Assembly (NCBI GenBank): GCA_002368645.1
Contig: DFEE01000006.1
Span: 1-64,000, forward strand
DNA from: Bacteroidales bacterium UBA3810
GTDB taxonomy: Bacteria > Bacteroidota > Bacteroidia > Bacteroidales > Paludibacteraceae
Length of the DNA stretch: 64,000 bases
Direction of reading: 5' to 3'
Within the stretch, counting starts at the first letter, position 1, and every line of letters starts with the position of its first letter. Positions 27,601 to 34,747 of the stretch are shown here, piece by piece. The translations under genes and the position numbers were made by a program. The notes beneath the pieces were generated by a model that saw only the letters and a list, made by a program, of their open reading frames with translations, did no database searches and was not told the DNA's origin.

Positions 27601-29625
27601 ATAAATAAACCAACGGTAGTAGCCCCAATGGTCTCTGTGAAGAAGCAGTTGCAACTCCTCCCCTGGAATGGCATACAACGTATATTTTTTCTCATGAACA
27701 GGCTGTAAGTTTGCGCTTTCATCCTTATGGCTGAAAGAATAGACCTCTGTACTGGAACCGGCACTGCCTTTTTGCGATATCCAAATCGAGCGGATACTCT
27801 CCGCCCAGTCGCCTTCCGCGGACGAGTGGCGATAACGGTAAATATATCTAATCTGTGCCATGCGGTTAGCTACAACACTGGGCTCTACATCCACCTTGAT
27901 TTGGTTTTTAGCTGTCAATGTTACCGCGGTAATCCATGCCCCGGCACCGGCACTGGGGTCACTGACAATTGCAGAAGAACCATCTTCCAGCAAGGCTTCA
28001 ACCAACAAGGTGTCATACAGCACTATATGGTCAACCTCGGGTTTACCGCCTTCACCTTCCTTCCATATCGTGTCGCGATAACATGTCCGAGTCGTCAAAT
28101 CCAAATCACGTTCTTCACCAATAGTTGTTTGCGCAATCGAGTTATTGACATACAAAACATCGTTTCCGCTAATATAGTGACCGGAAATGGTAAAGGTTTT
28201 TGTCCTTTTTGCGTTATCGGCTGCGTCACTTGTACTATACGGAAATACATAGTCATTCGGGGTCGCTGACGTATTCAGTTTGGTATAAGGCGCATTATGG
28301 AAGGTGCGGCGAACTATAAAAATGGAATCCACAAAGTGTTCATATACACCTGTGCTGTTCTTTACATAGAAATGCTGACGTAACCAGTCGCTGTGACCGG
28401 CATAATCACCCGCAGTAGGAGCAGAGGCATCTTCCGGTTTATGTAATACATCGAATGGTGATGTGCCGATAGCAAATACCGTGTCGTACCAGATATTGGC
28501 GACTTTGTCGAGCTTGTATTTGGTATCGCTTACCCATAGTACCGTAGAGTCTATCCACCCTAACTCAGGCGTGCAGGTCTCAGGATTCCCCTCCTCCGTA
28601 CAGGTTATCCCTGTTATTGTATAAAACGGCATAAGGGAATGACCATTATATTTTGCTGCGGCTAAAGCCTCCTTACTCGTCGGTAAAGACGCACGAGGAT
28701 TGGACGCCCACTCATAGAAGCCGAACATAGCATAAGGCTCGTTAGTCAAACCCTCCTGGTCATCGTAAATTGATGGAACTCGGGCATAGACATCCACTTG
28801 GTCCACGCGACTACGGAAACGGTCAGCGTCCCTGTAGTAATACACATGTGATGTAATAGGTAACCGAACCGTATCGGCTGTCGTATTCAAATCAAACACG
28901 TAGGTGTTCGGCGTCATACGGCTTGTTATGTCATTACCGCGCGTCCTGTCCCACACTGATATACGCTGAGAAGCACTCGGTTTGGCAGAATAGGCACGGC
29001 AGTATCCGTACAAGGGATTATAGGTCAAATAACGATAAACATCCACGCCGCTTGCATCAGAATAGTAGTATAGATACCCCTGAATGTACTTGTTTACTTC
29101 ACGCGAATCTTTCTCGGTGTACCACATGGTGGAGTGGGCGGTGTCGCGTAGAACTAACGCACTATACGTACCATGGTCGGCGCCTAAACTCAGAAATTTC
29201 TTACGGCTGCAACGCTCTTCGATCCATAGACTCTTGATTGTCCTGAGGTAGTTCTCGTTTGCCAAGATATCGTCCACTGATTTCGCAGACGGATTATACA
29301 ATCCTCCGACTACCCACATAGAGGCATAATTGGCTTCCGGATACCAAGCAAGGGTGTCCTTTCCCGCCTTCGCGCTCGTTGTATCAATGCCTAAATAGTA
29401 TCGTTTGCCGTCATAAACTGTAGAAAAAGTCGTGTATGCTCCGACAGGAACACTCACTGTTTCATCATTAACATACATACCCGTAAGGGCCATTGGCGCT
29501 TTTGCACTTTCCCCGAGATGTTCATCACTATACACAAAGGGAGACACTGTTGTCATCACAACGATTGTGCCCACAAAAAACAGCCACTTTCTCATGGCTG
29601 TAGCATGACTAATACCTATCTTCAT
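21598..29625 (-). CDS. giant T9SS-secreted surface protein
   Basis: About 2,675 residues. The signal peptide lies in MRKWLFFVGTIVVMTT. The true start is ATG 29625 or 29595, because the more upstream ATG (29709) falls inside a leader hairpin and gives an implausible basic extension. The body is a long run of beta-rich, Thr/Tyr/Asp-rich segments with no recognisable enzyme motif. The C-terminus reads ANVYDVLGRRVAVL then LPTGVYIICRGNKTERVVIR, a type A T9SS sorting domain that directs export and surface anchoring. Its promoter is at 29790-29821 and the leader is structured. A scaffold, adhesin or surface-layer role is possible, and nothing in the sequence decides between them. Confidence 0.85.
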   Translation of the reverse strand: MKIGISHATAMRKWLFFVGTIVVMTTVSPFVYSDEHLGESAKAPMALTGMYVNDETVSVPVGAYTTFSTVYDGKRYYLGIDTTSAKAGKDTLAWYPEANYASMWVVGGLYNPSAKSVDDILANENYLRTIKSLWIEERCSRKKFLSLGADHGTYSALVLRDTAHSTMWYTEKDSREVNKYIQGYLYYYSDASGVDVYRYLTYNPLYGYCRAYSAKPSASQRISVWDRTRGNDITSRMTPNTYVFDLNTTADTVRLPITSHVYYYRDADRFRSRVDQVDVYARVPSIYDDQEGLTNEPYAMFGFYEWASNPRASLPTSKEALAAAKYNGHSLMPFYTITGITCTEEGNPETCTPELGWIDSTVLWVSDTKYKLDKVANIWYDTVFAIGTSPFDVLHKPEDASAPTAGDYAGHSDWLRQHFYVKNSTGVYEHFVDSIFIVRRTFHNAPYTKLNTSATPNDYVFPYSTSDAADNAKRTKTFTISGHYISGNDVLYVNNSIAQTTIGEERDLDLTTRTCYRDTIWKEGEGGKPEVDHIVLYDTLLVEALLEDGSSAIVSDPSAGAGAWITAVTLTAKNQIKVDVEPSVVANRMAQIRYIYRYRHSSAEGDWAESIRSIWISQKGSAGSSTEVYSFSHKDESANLQPVHEKKYTLYAIPGEELQLLLHRDHWGYYRWFIYDEANRERDIEYNATWSWGNSNTNKPENALGEDYMVINHTTDEASKGQWDVIKDVKNPSNTMFSSDHFVPGTATSIPTIDYPESNSKNGQIACEVSAYYDIDPTGEVGKSLSKVIEPTLSYRQIFDIQPAKTQADKMADCRVNGGEGHNGYMEEHTVIVPAGQAFTLLQQYPVLDANNGVVQRDHLQYIYYFNTTGTPAGANMGVKGSSDDTKSASFSRIGVKREIRETNPHVELLKLSDLSAMNVGQNQKKTIIIVNPRKESGYVLGNKSGYDGLSIGSIGGATDKSTLEAYLNSHYLNQSDYIFTIEKNSDGTFTIKRPNSTRSLTIYYGAIPAYGWTVRWPEPIDDRSSNKITMTTPFETPGSDFIVTSTNSLLRWHMSGSRVGGSTHSGYVAANEYYNKAWVGTDYAYRNWTSNAWGKSYELQLQTSDYGSDANIAWCVYEIKDEVVSIYEETPVWEYSTNGSDWSEVAREGTSNSNYRMTEEGNLRVSATQNSGTPATVYYRLRTQHFLLAKFTVATRNAAEEGPTTSAIIPEDDILNNYDILQTLGNELFPAPGTTDVTAYNHLLPWSYTELSYHYPRTGDGAIEDDKRVFTTDLPAAGEYAYLNKFEKSGHTTNAMAGASNGYMLCIHTSEKPVTILNFVYPQLPCSDQEIFLTFNLCNPMPETGYNPQITADMEGKVGDGAWTPIYRFKTGEVQYKGDNVWQQFVLPIQQSLIADKDSFRCVARLTGSSEDDAYLLIDRLRFIAKARPMSVFQNKTTCLDNNEVDLVARFDYQHSSVEAGTIVAIQYQKLNKSTHVFEPISGLTYTNQIFDNNGADCGYITIPAANFIPEVEDTTTLDDVITKTISYVNEGHGSPYWVMFISHKVSASAEDSLRVAMAIIPTTGTPPNFSTSGCASERIVTVKTPVTLHVNGATGAWANSTAEEDKVSPNETYRLTVGLQNLPAGARAGSGRAKFDMLRSDDDDRNYLAKLIAYKEDPTNEAKKKAVEDADAWFLRTYGLTRARLLDYLETFRADNEANPYRLTTNWNDVRSEGLMWSGRSKTQADSIYNILNRLIVIERKLEIGRDYYDAFLGSNDQVYLYIQPLPASGTFINSTGETEAITVCNTPQWFEIHSQESNFSLRFGYDHIIDGDYQVPIIRASKTDANEHLKVRIADITHAATAGVVIGWDSTYVIESNDPEWNPATKTFRYHQDRIVQDNIYDEYYKVPAVGAADIDNRYITFTPVNSDYIARLTNTDCGCYDYDPAGTVYNYNKATKSFTTDETNGVFKVPATTTTGCNEWLVKPGTYNGHPTPGYQTPNNFTLKAGYWYKFKTAFFDVSGGNRIWTNVGGDGTCHGHAEFILAVAPDTVRWTPSHPESANFWNDDDNWTAVVNGTDYHGAIATIPMSDSRVIIPSPEAENMLPIVSTDNANVIRRIDTLDYGFVSNTCRDILFKPNARMLGQEKLDYTRAFVDVVVKTANWQTFAPALTNIYSGDIYVPQNAANGDDPDFAPAMFETGAFNAGHNRFFPYVFYQAYYNSTVKYAFSNTDEEGAITQEDRAPKNSAEWVKTNVLDKAIQPGTAVALLGFGPTDVEDSALIVRLPKQENTYSYIAVKTYNTQTVDISRPEFTSISHNLAYDKTSLSLAGGAGITYRLTNEQASKVFFFGNPTMALVDVYKLCEDNILKLEHTGERQYKFTTYQMREGSTYTTEVVDGPGKYFIAPHRAVGLIAADEGTTLDVLLKPSAMVALTGAGTPVHETADAPLRRLANDLSTTPDHQARLYVAASNETNQGLFKAYLTVGEETGATRGFTVGEDVLSLSSGLEYYDEAAFSTPLSMYTIADNRALMLDIRDTLQAVPLVFATLEDKLTSRGRPIYSYSDVTMLSFALTGDWERPLYLFDALTGDSIMIVNGLQIGIQTPQSDQIRYYINGTARAAGSEDTHPGISTDLEVVNAPMTGDQMVNNQIANVYDVLGRRVAVLGDNDLINKVQLPTGVYIICRGNKTERVVIR

Positions 29626-29668
29626 GTTACCTGTAATTTGCAATCTTTCAACAACTTTTGCTGCTCTT

Positions 29669-29684
29669 GGAGCAGTCTTGCTCC
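29669..29684 (-). promoter_or_regulatory. leader hairpin 2 of the giant gene
   Basis: GGAGCA, loop AGAC, TGCTCC on the minus strand: a perfect six-base stem between the first hairpin and the start codon. Confidence 0.55.
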
Positions 29685-29701
29685 CCCCTCTGTACACAAC
29701 A

Positions 29702-29729
29702 AATACCACTTTGAGTGTTAAGTGGTATT
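29702..29729 (-). promoter_or_regulatory. leader hairpin 1 of the giant gene
   Basis: AATACCACTT, an 8-base loop, AAGTGGTATT: a perfect ten-base stem about 60 bases after the transcription start expected from the promoter. It is not followed by a T run, so it is not a simple terminator. It may protect the message or bind a regulator. Confidence 0.6.
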
Positions 29730-29789
29730 AGATGATTATTAGTTAGTTATGGGGGAGTGTAATTCTTTCTTCCTCGTTTTTACGTCGCG

Positions 29790-29821
29790 CAAAGTTACGT
29801 CTTTTATTTGACATATGCAAA
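29790..29821 (-). promoter_or_regulatory. promoter of the giant T9SS gene
   Basis: Minus strand TTTG (29821-29818), 20 bases, TAACTTTG (29797-29790). The transcript would carry a leader of about 160-190 bases. Confidence 0.85.
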
Positions 29822-29881
29822 TTTTTTGCCATAAATCTGCTTTATTTTTCACTTTTGCTAAATGCACTTGGCAAATAGTAG

Positions 29882-29996
29882 TATAAAGGATCCATAACGG
29901 ATCTATAAAGGTGGTCGCGGTCTGAAGAGGGAGAGTCGGCAAACAAAAAGGGCAGCCATCCGGCTGTCCTTATGTCGAGAAGAGGCGACTCGAACG
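29882..29996 (-). repeat. 115-bp repeat, copy A: 3' end of tRNA-Pro, terminator and tail
   Basis: Minus strand from the T-arm of tRNA-Pro through its terminator to the tail with GGATCC and two TATAAAGG-type words. The same 115 bases recur without gaps at 53391-53505 on the plus strand with about 11 differences. The two copies are therefore inverted relative to each other. Confidence 0.9.
29945..29971 (-). terminator. terminator of tRNA-Pro
   Basis: Minus strand AAGGACAGCC, loop GGAT, GGCTGCCCTT with one A/C mismatch, running into five T. It starts four bases after the tRNA. Confidence 0.85.
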
Positions 29997-30047
29997 CCCG
30001 ACCCCTACGTCCCGAACGTAGTGCGCTACCAACTGCGCTACTTCTCG
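29975..30047 (-). tRNA. tRNA-Pro(CGG)
   Basis: Complete cloverleaf on the minus strand. The acceptor CGAGAAG/CTTCTCG has seven perfect pairs, the D-stem is GCGC/GCGC, the anticodon stem is CTACG/CGTAG with loop TTCGGGA (anticodon CGG), and the T-loop is TTCGAGT. The discriminator base is A and the CCA end is not encoded. It has its own promoter and terminator. Confidence 0.97.
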
Positions 30048-30137
30048 AAATGCAAAGCATTTTCTCAATTACAAGATATGGTTACTCCCGAAATAAACTC
30101 ATATCTTCGTGAATTCTCGTTGCATTTCCAAAAATGC
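30048..30137 (-). promoter_or_regulatory. three-hairpin leader of tRNA-Pro
   Basis: About 90 transcribed bases precede the tRNA. They hold GCATTT/AAATGC (30122-30137), AAGATATG/CATATCTT (30073-30107) and AAATGC/GCATTT (30048-30062), the last one touching the tRNA. The first and third stems use the same six-base word, so they could also pair with each other. Confidence 0.5.
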
Positions 30138-30142
30138 GGGTG

Positions 30143-30174
30143 CAAAAGTACAACATTTTTTTGACCCGTGCAAA
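30143..30174 (-). promoter_or_regulatory. promoter of tRNA-Pro
   Basis: Minus strand TTTG (30174-30171), 20 bases, TACTTTTG (30150-30143). It sits just after the topA stop. Confidence 0.85.
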
Positions 30175-30188
30175 TTTATTTTACTTTT

Positions 30189-32495
30189 TTATGCCTTTTT
30201 GGCACGAAAAGTGCGTTTTGCCCCCTTATTGGTCGGTTCGGATGCTGCAATAATAGCTTCACAAGCCTCTTGAGTGAGGGTCTCGGGTTTGGTTCCTTTG
30301 GGCAGTTTATAGTTGCCGGTATCCGTTTTGATATATGCTCTGTATCGTCCGGGCATAACCTTAATGGAGCCGAAATCCGCAATGGGTTGCGCGGGAGCAT
30401 CCTTTTTGTTGAGGAGTTCCAATGCCGTCTCAAGGGTGACAGTTTGCGGGTCTAATCCTTTAGGCAGTGAAGCAAATACGTTTCCGCGGCGGACATAGAA
30501 ACCGAATCGGCCGTTGCCGATAGAAACCTCTTCGCCATCAGAGTTACCTAAGACTATGGGATAGTGTGACTCAAAGAGCCGGAGCGCCTCCTCTAATGTA
30601 ATCGTATAAATCGACTGCCCTTTGTCAAGTGATGCGAAACGAGGTTTGTCCTTGGCACTATCGCCAATCTGGATGCAAGGCCCTGTTTTAGTTATTTTAG
30701 CAATTACCGGTTCCCCTGTTTTAGGGTCTAAGCCTAATTCGCGCCCTTGTAGTTTTCCCTTTTCGACATGTTCAAGGAGGGGATGAAACGCCTTATAGAA
30801 CTCATCGACGGTCTGCACCCAATTGGCATGTCCTTCAGCTACTTCATCAAATTTAGCTTCTTCGCGGGCGGTGAAGTCGTAGTTGAGAATAGCAGGGAAT
30901 TGCGCTACCAAAAAGTCATTGGTCATGCGTCCTAAATCCGTCGGGAGCAGTTTTTGGGAATCCGCGCCCGCCATTTCGGTTTTGAGTTTCTCTTGGACTT
31001 TATTGCCCTTAAGTGTCAGGACGTGGTACTCGCGTTTCGTGCCTGATACAGAGCCTCTCTCTACGTATTTACGGGCAATGATAGTTTCAATAATGGTTGC
31101 GTAGGTAGAGGGTCTTCCGATTCCCAGTTCCTCCATTTTCTTAACGAGAGAGGCTTCCGTGTAGCGATATGGCGGTTTGCTGAATTGCTCAATACCGGTA
31201 GCCGTTGTGAGTGCCAAAGGCATGTGGTTAGCGAGTTTAGGCAGAGCCTGCACTTCTTCTTCCACTTCGTCTTTAGATTGGACGTAAGCTCGCATGAAGC
31301 CGTCGAAGAGAATAACCTCACCGGTTGCCACAAAGAGTTTATCCGAATTAGAGATTGTGACATTGATAGTGGTATTCTCCACTTCAGCGTCAGCCATCTG
31401 CGAAGAAATGGTTCGTTTCCATATCAACTCATACAGATGCTGTTCATCAGCATTATTTCCTGCCTTATGTTTAGAGATGTATGTCGGGCGAATCGCTTCA
31501 TGCGCTTCTTGCGCGCCCTTAGAAGTTGTATGAAATTGGCGGGCATGATGATATTTTTCGCCGAATTGGCTGATAATCTCTTGCTTTGCAGTGCCGATAG
31601 CTAACGATGACAGGTTGACCGAGTCGGTACGCATGTAGGTTATATGTCCGGCCTCGTAGAGAGACTGCGCCAGACGCATTGTTTTGGAGACGGAGAACTT
31701 GAGTTTGCGTGCCGCTTCCTGTTGGAGAGATGATGTTGTGAATGGCGGTGCGGGAGAGCGGTGCGAGGGTTTGGTCTGGATGGAGGCTACCTCAAAAGTA
31801 GCATCCTTGAGGCTCTCCAGGAATAAGAGTGCCTCTTCTTTGGTTGCAAAACGTTTATTGAGTTCGGTCTTGAGGTTAGTCTCCGCAGTGGCGAACTCGG
31901 CGTTGATGCGATATTGTGCGGTAGAGTGGAAAGTCTCTATCTCACGCTCTTTCTCAACGATGAGTCGCACAGCGACAGACTGTACTCGTCCGGCAGATAG
32001 TCCAATGGCGATTTTCTTCCACAGCACAGGGCTGAGTTCAAATCCCACGATACGGTCTATCACGCGCCGCGCCTGTTGGGCATTGACGAGATTGTAATCA
32101 ATATCTCTCGGGTGCTCTATAGCCTCCGTAATAGCATCTTTGGTAATTTCGTGAAAGACAATTCGTTTCGTTTTGTTATCCGGTAGCGCCAAAACCTCTT
32201 TGAGGTGCCAAGCGATAGCCTCTCCTTCGCGGTCCTCATCAGACGCTAACCAAACCGTTTCGGCTGCTTTGGATTCTGATTGAAGTGTCTTGATAAGTGC
32301 CTTTTTGGCGGGGTCCTGTACATAATGTGGGGCATAATCGTGTTCAAAATCAATACCCATACTGTTTTTGCCCACTCCTTCTATGTCCCGGATATGTCCT
32401 TGTGAGGAAAGGACGTGGTATTCGGAGCCTAAAAATTTCTCAATGGTTTTCGCTTTGGCGGGAGACTCCACTATCACTAAATTTTTCTTACTCAT
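30189..32495 (-). CDS. topA: DNA topoisomerase I
   Basis: A type IA topoisomerase of 768 residues that relaxes negative supercoils. The TOPRIM domain (KNLVIVESPAKAKTIEKFLG, then WLASDEDREGEA) is followed by the arch, with catalytic Tyr287 in GHITYMRTDS. In place of classical zinc fingers the C-terminal part has repeated Toprim-C/Rpt-like modules (GRFGFYVRRGNVFASLPKG and similar) and a basic tail. The ATG at 32495 is chosen because the in-frame ATG at 32522 lies upstream of the transcription start expected from the promoter at 32520-32551. Confidence 0.97.
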   Translation of the reverse strand: MSKKNLVIVESPAKAKTIEKFLGSEYHVLSSQGHIRDIEGVGKNSMGIDFEHDYAPHYVQDPAKKALIKTLQSESKAAETVWLASDEDREGEAIAWHLKEVLALPDNKTKRIVFHEITKDAITEAIEHPRDIDYNLVNAQQARRVIDRIVGFELSPVLWKKIAIGLSAGRVQSVAVRLIVEKEREIETFHSTAQYRINAEFATAETNLKTELNKRFATKEEALLFLESLKDATFEVASIQTKPSHRSPAPPFTTSSLQQEAARKLKFSVSKTMRLAQSLYEAGHITYMRTDSVNLSSLAIGTAKQEIISQFGEKYHHARQFHTTSKGAQEAHEAIRPTYISKHKAGNNADEQHLYELIWKRTISSQMADAEVENTTINVTISNSDKLFVATGEVILFDGFMRAYVQSKDEVEEEVQALPKLANHMPLALTTATGIEQFSKPPYRYTEASLVKKMEELGIGRPSTYATIIETIIARKYVERGSVSGTKREYHVLTLKGNKVQEKLKTEMAGADSQKLLPTDLGRMTNDFLVAQFPAILNYDFTAREEAKFDEVAEGHANWVQTVDEFYKAFHPLLEHVEKGKLQGRELGLDPKTGEPVIAKITKTGPCIQIGDSAKDKPRFASLDKGQSIYTITLEEALRLFESHYPIVLGNSDGEEVSIGNGRFGFYVRRGNVFASLPKGLDPQTVTLETALELLNKKDAPAQPIADFGSIKVMPGRYRAYIKTDTGNYKLPKGTKPETLTQEACEAIIAASEPTNKGAKRTFRAKKA

Positions 32496-32519
32496 ACTTT
32501 CATTCGTCGAAATCGGCCG

Positions 32520-32551
32520 CAAAATTACAAATTATTTTTTAATTGTGCAAA
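32520..32551 (-). promoter_or_regulatory. promoter of topA
   Basis: Minus strand TTTG (32551-32548), 20 bases, TAATTTTG (32527-32520). It fixes the topA start at 32495. Confidence 0.85.
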
Positions 32552-32573
32552 TTTTCAAAAATTTTTTTTTTTA

Positions 32574-32605
32574 TTTGTATATATCAAATTTATTTTGTAA
32601 ATTTG
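32574..32605 (+). promoter_or_regulatory. promoter of the NfeD-FloA-recJ-priA run
   Basis: TTTG at 32574-32577, 20 bases, TAAATTTG at 32598-32605, 37 bases before the NfeD start. It is divergent from the topA promoter. Confidence 0.85.
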
Positions 32606-32642
32606 CAGCGTGAAAAAAAATTTCAATTAAAAACAATATGCT

Positions 32643-32963
32643 ATGATTGACCTCCTAATTGTTATTTTATTGGTAGTATTCGGTGTACTATTGTTATTGG
32701 CAGAGTTATTCTTGCTACCAGGTTTCGGTATTGCGGGAATTAGCGGTATCGGTTGCCTTATAGCGTCTGTTGTAGTAGCGTATATGACCATCTCTCATTT
32801 GGCGGGACATATCACTTTGGCGATAGTGTTTGTGTTGTCGGTGATTGCTGTCGTGGTATTTTTGAAGAGCCATGCTTTGGAGAAAATGGCTTTAGATACC
32901 AAGATTGACTCCAAAGTAAGTATGCCGGAGCCCGGTAAGAAATTAGATAACCTTAAAAAATAA
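32643..32963 (+). CDS. short NfeD-like membrane protein
   Basis: 106 residues with two to three membrane segments (about 2-22, 27-48, 57-77) and a short cytoplasmic tail. The glycine-rich ELFLLPGFGIAGISGIG stretch is typical of NfeD membrane regions. The soluble OB-fold domain of full-length NfeD is missing. It lies 6 bases before the flotillin gene, the usual NfeD-flotillin pairing in bacteria, so the two probably act together in membrane organisation. Confidence 0.85.
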   Translation: MIDLLIVILLVVFGVLLLLAELFLLPGFGIAGISGIGCLIASVVVAYMTISHLAGHITLAIVFVLSVIAVVVFLKSHALEKMALDTKIDSKVSMPEPGKKLDNLKK

Positions 32964-32969
32964 TATAGT

Positions 32970-33962
32970 ATGATGTGGCTTGAAATGACCCTGATTGTAT
33001 TAGCAGTGATTCTGCTAATCATTTTCTTCTATTATGTACCCTTTATGTTATGGGTGAATGCCCAGGTGAGCGGTGTACGAGTATCGTTGATCCAACTCTT
33101 TTTGATGCGTATCCGTAAGGTGCCTCCAACACGCATAGTCAATTGTCTTATCGAGGCTCATAAAGCCGGTTTGACGGACGTTACGCGTGACGGTTTGGAG
33201 GCTCACTATCTTGCGGGTGGTCATATTGAGCGTGTGGTACATGCTTTGGTGAGTGCCAATAAAGCGAATATAGAGTTGAGTTTTCAGATGGCGACAGCTA
33301 TAGACCTGGCGGGGCGTGATGTATTTGACGCCGTTCAGATGTCTGTTAATCCAAAGGTTATTGATACTCCGCCGGTAACGGCAGTGGCGAAAGATGGTAT
33401 TCAGTTGATTGCCAAGGCTCGTGTGACAGTCCGCGCCAATATCCATCGTTTGGTCGGCGGTGCAGGAGAAGATACTATTTTAGCCCGTGTGGGTGAGGGT
33501 ATTGTTAGTTCTATCGGTAGTGCCGAGAGTCATAAGTTAGTGCTCGAGAATCCCGATTCTATCAGTAAATTAGTACTCTCCAAGGGATTAGATGACGGTA
33601 CAGCTTTTGAGATACTCTCTATTGATATAGCAGATATTGATGTCGGTAAGAATATCGGTGCGCAGCTTCAGATGGATCAAGCCGAAGCAGATAAGAACAT
33701 CGCACAGGCTAAAGCAGAAGAGCGTCGCGCGATGGCAATCGCTTCCGAGCAAGAGATGAAAGCAAAAGCACAAGAAGCCCGTGCGAAAGTAATTGAAGCC
33801 GAGGCGCTTGTCCCGCAGGCTATGGCAGAGGCTTTCCGTAACGGTAATCTCGGAATAATGGATTACTATCGGATGCAAAATATCCAGGCAGATACCACTA
33901 TGCGGGAGCATATCGCTAAACCCCAAGATAAAGCACTTCCGGCGGATAAGAAGAAAAAGTGA
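32970..33962 (+). CDS. floA: flotillin-like protein FloA
   Basis: A 330-residue protein with an N-terminal membrane segment (about 4-30). An SPFH/band-7 region (about 35-210, with RIRKVPPTRIVNCLIEAHK) is followed by a long Ala/Glu/Lys coiled coil (about 225-285, AQAKAEERRAMAIASEQEMK) and a basic tail. FloA scaffolds membrane microdomains. Length and order match the family closely. The stop overlaps the GTG start of the next gene. Confidence 0.95.
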   Translation: MMWLEMTLIVLAVILLIIFFYYVPFMLWVNAQVSGVRVSLIQLFLMRIRKVPPTRIVNCLIEAHKAGLTDVTRDGLEAHYLAGGHIERVVHALVSANKANIELSFQMATAIDLAGRDVFDAVQMSVNPKVIDTPPVTAVAKDGIQLIAKARVTVRANIHRLVGGAGEDTILARVGEGIVSSIGSAESHKLVLENPDSISKLVLSKGLDDGTAFEILSIDIADIDVGKNIGAQLQMDQAEADKNIAQAKAEERRAMAIASEQEMKAKAQEARAKVIEAEALVPQAMAEAFRNGNLGIMDYYRMQNIQADTTMREHIAKPQDKALPADKKKK

Positions 33963-34747
33963 AAATAGCCCTTCTTCAATATCCGATTGTGTGGGCAGAC
34001 GTAGAGACTAATCTACGGCTGACGGTGCGTCGTGTTGAGGCATTGCGCGGTAAAGCGGATATAGCGATGCTGCCGGAGATGTTCTCAACGGGTTTTTGCA
34101 CAGACCGTCCCGATTTGGCGGAACCTACAGACGGGCAGACTATACGGACATTGCAGCAATTAGCGAATGACACAGGTGTTGCACTTATAGGCTCATTCAT
34201 CTGTGCCGAGAATAGCCAACTCTACAATAGAGGTTTTTTTATTAAACCCAATGAGACTCCGGATTTTATAGACAAAGCCCATCTCTATGCCCATGGTGGT
34301 GAGAACTTGTTTTTCACCAAAGGTAATGAACGAAAAGTTTTTACCTATAAAGGCGTGCGGCTAAGACTCCTTATCTGCTACGATTTGCGGTTCCCGGTAT
34401 GGGCGCGCAATGGTGTTATGGAGAGCACTAACTACGAGATTCTGTTGGTGATAGCGAACTGGCCGGAGATACGGATAGGGGCGTATGACGTGCTATTGAG
34501 AGCACGCGCTATTGAAAATCAATGCTATGTGGCTGCCGTTAATCCTGTAGGCGAAGATGCTTTGGGATTGCATTACAACGGTCACTCCGTCGCATTAGAT
34601 ACGAGGCTCCATGATCTTGCCGGTTTTGGCGATAATGAAGAAGGAACAAAAGTAGTGGACTTCGATATGGGCAAGTTGCGGCACTTTAGGGAAACATTGC
34701 CCTTGTGGAAGGACGCTGATGATTTTGAGTTACGAGATGAACTATAA
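33959..34747 (+). CDS. nitrilase-superfamily amidase (omega-amidase type)
   Basis: A 262-residue carbon-nitrogen hydrolase. The catalytic triad is visible as E40 (MLPEMF), K106 (FIDKAHLY) and C140 (LLICYDLRFP). The sequence most resembles the YafV/Nit2 omega-amidases that hydrolyse keto-acid amides in metabolite repair. It starts with GTG, overlapping the floA stop as GTGA. The last 11 bases overlap recJ. Confidence 0.9.
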   Translation: MKIALLQYPIVWADVETNLRLTVRRVEALRGKADIAMLPEMFSTGFCTDRPDLAEPTDGQTIRTLQQLANDTGVALIGSFICAENSQLYNRGFFIKPNETPDFIDKAHLYAHGGENLFFTKGNERKVFTYKGVRLRLLICYDLRFPVWARNGVMESTNYEILLVIANWPEIRIGAYDVLLRARAIENQCYVAAVNPVGEDALGLHYNGHSVALDTRLHDLAGFGDNEEGTKVVDFDMGKLRHFRETLPLWKDADDFELRDEL

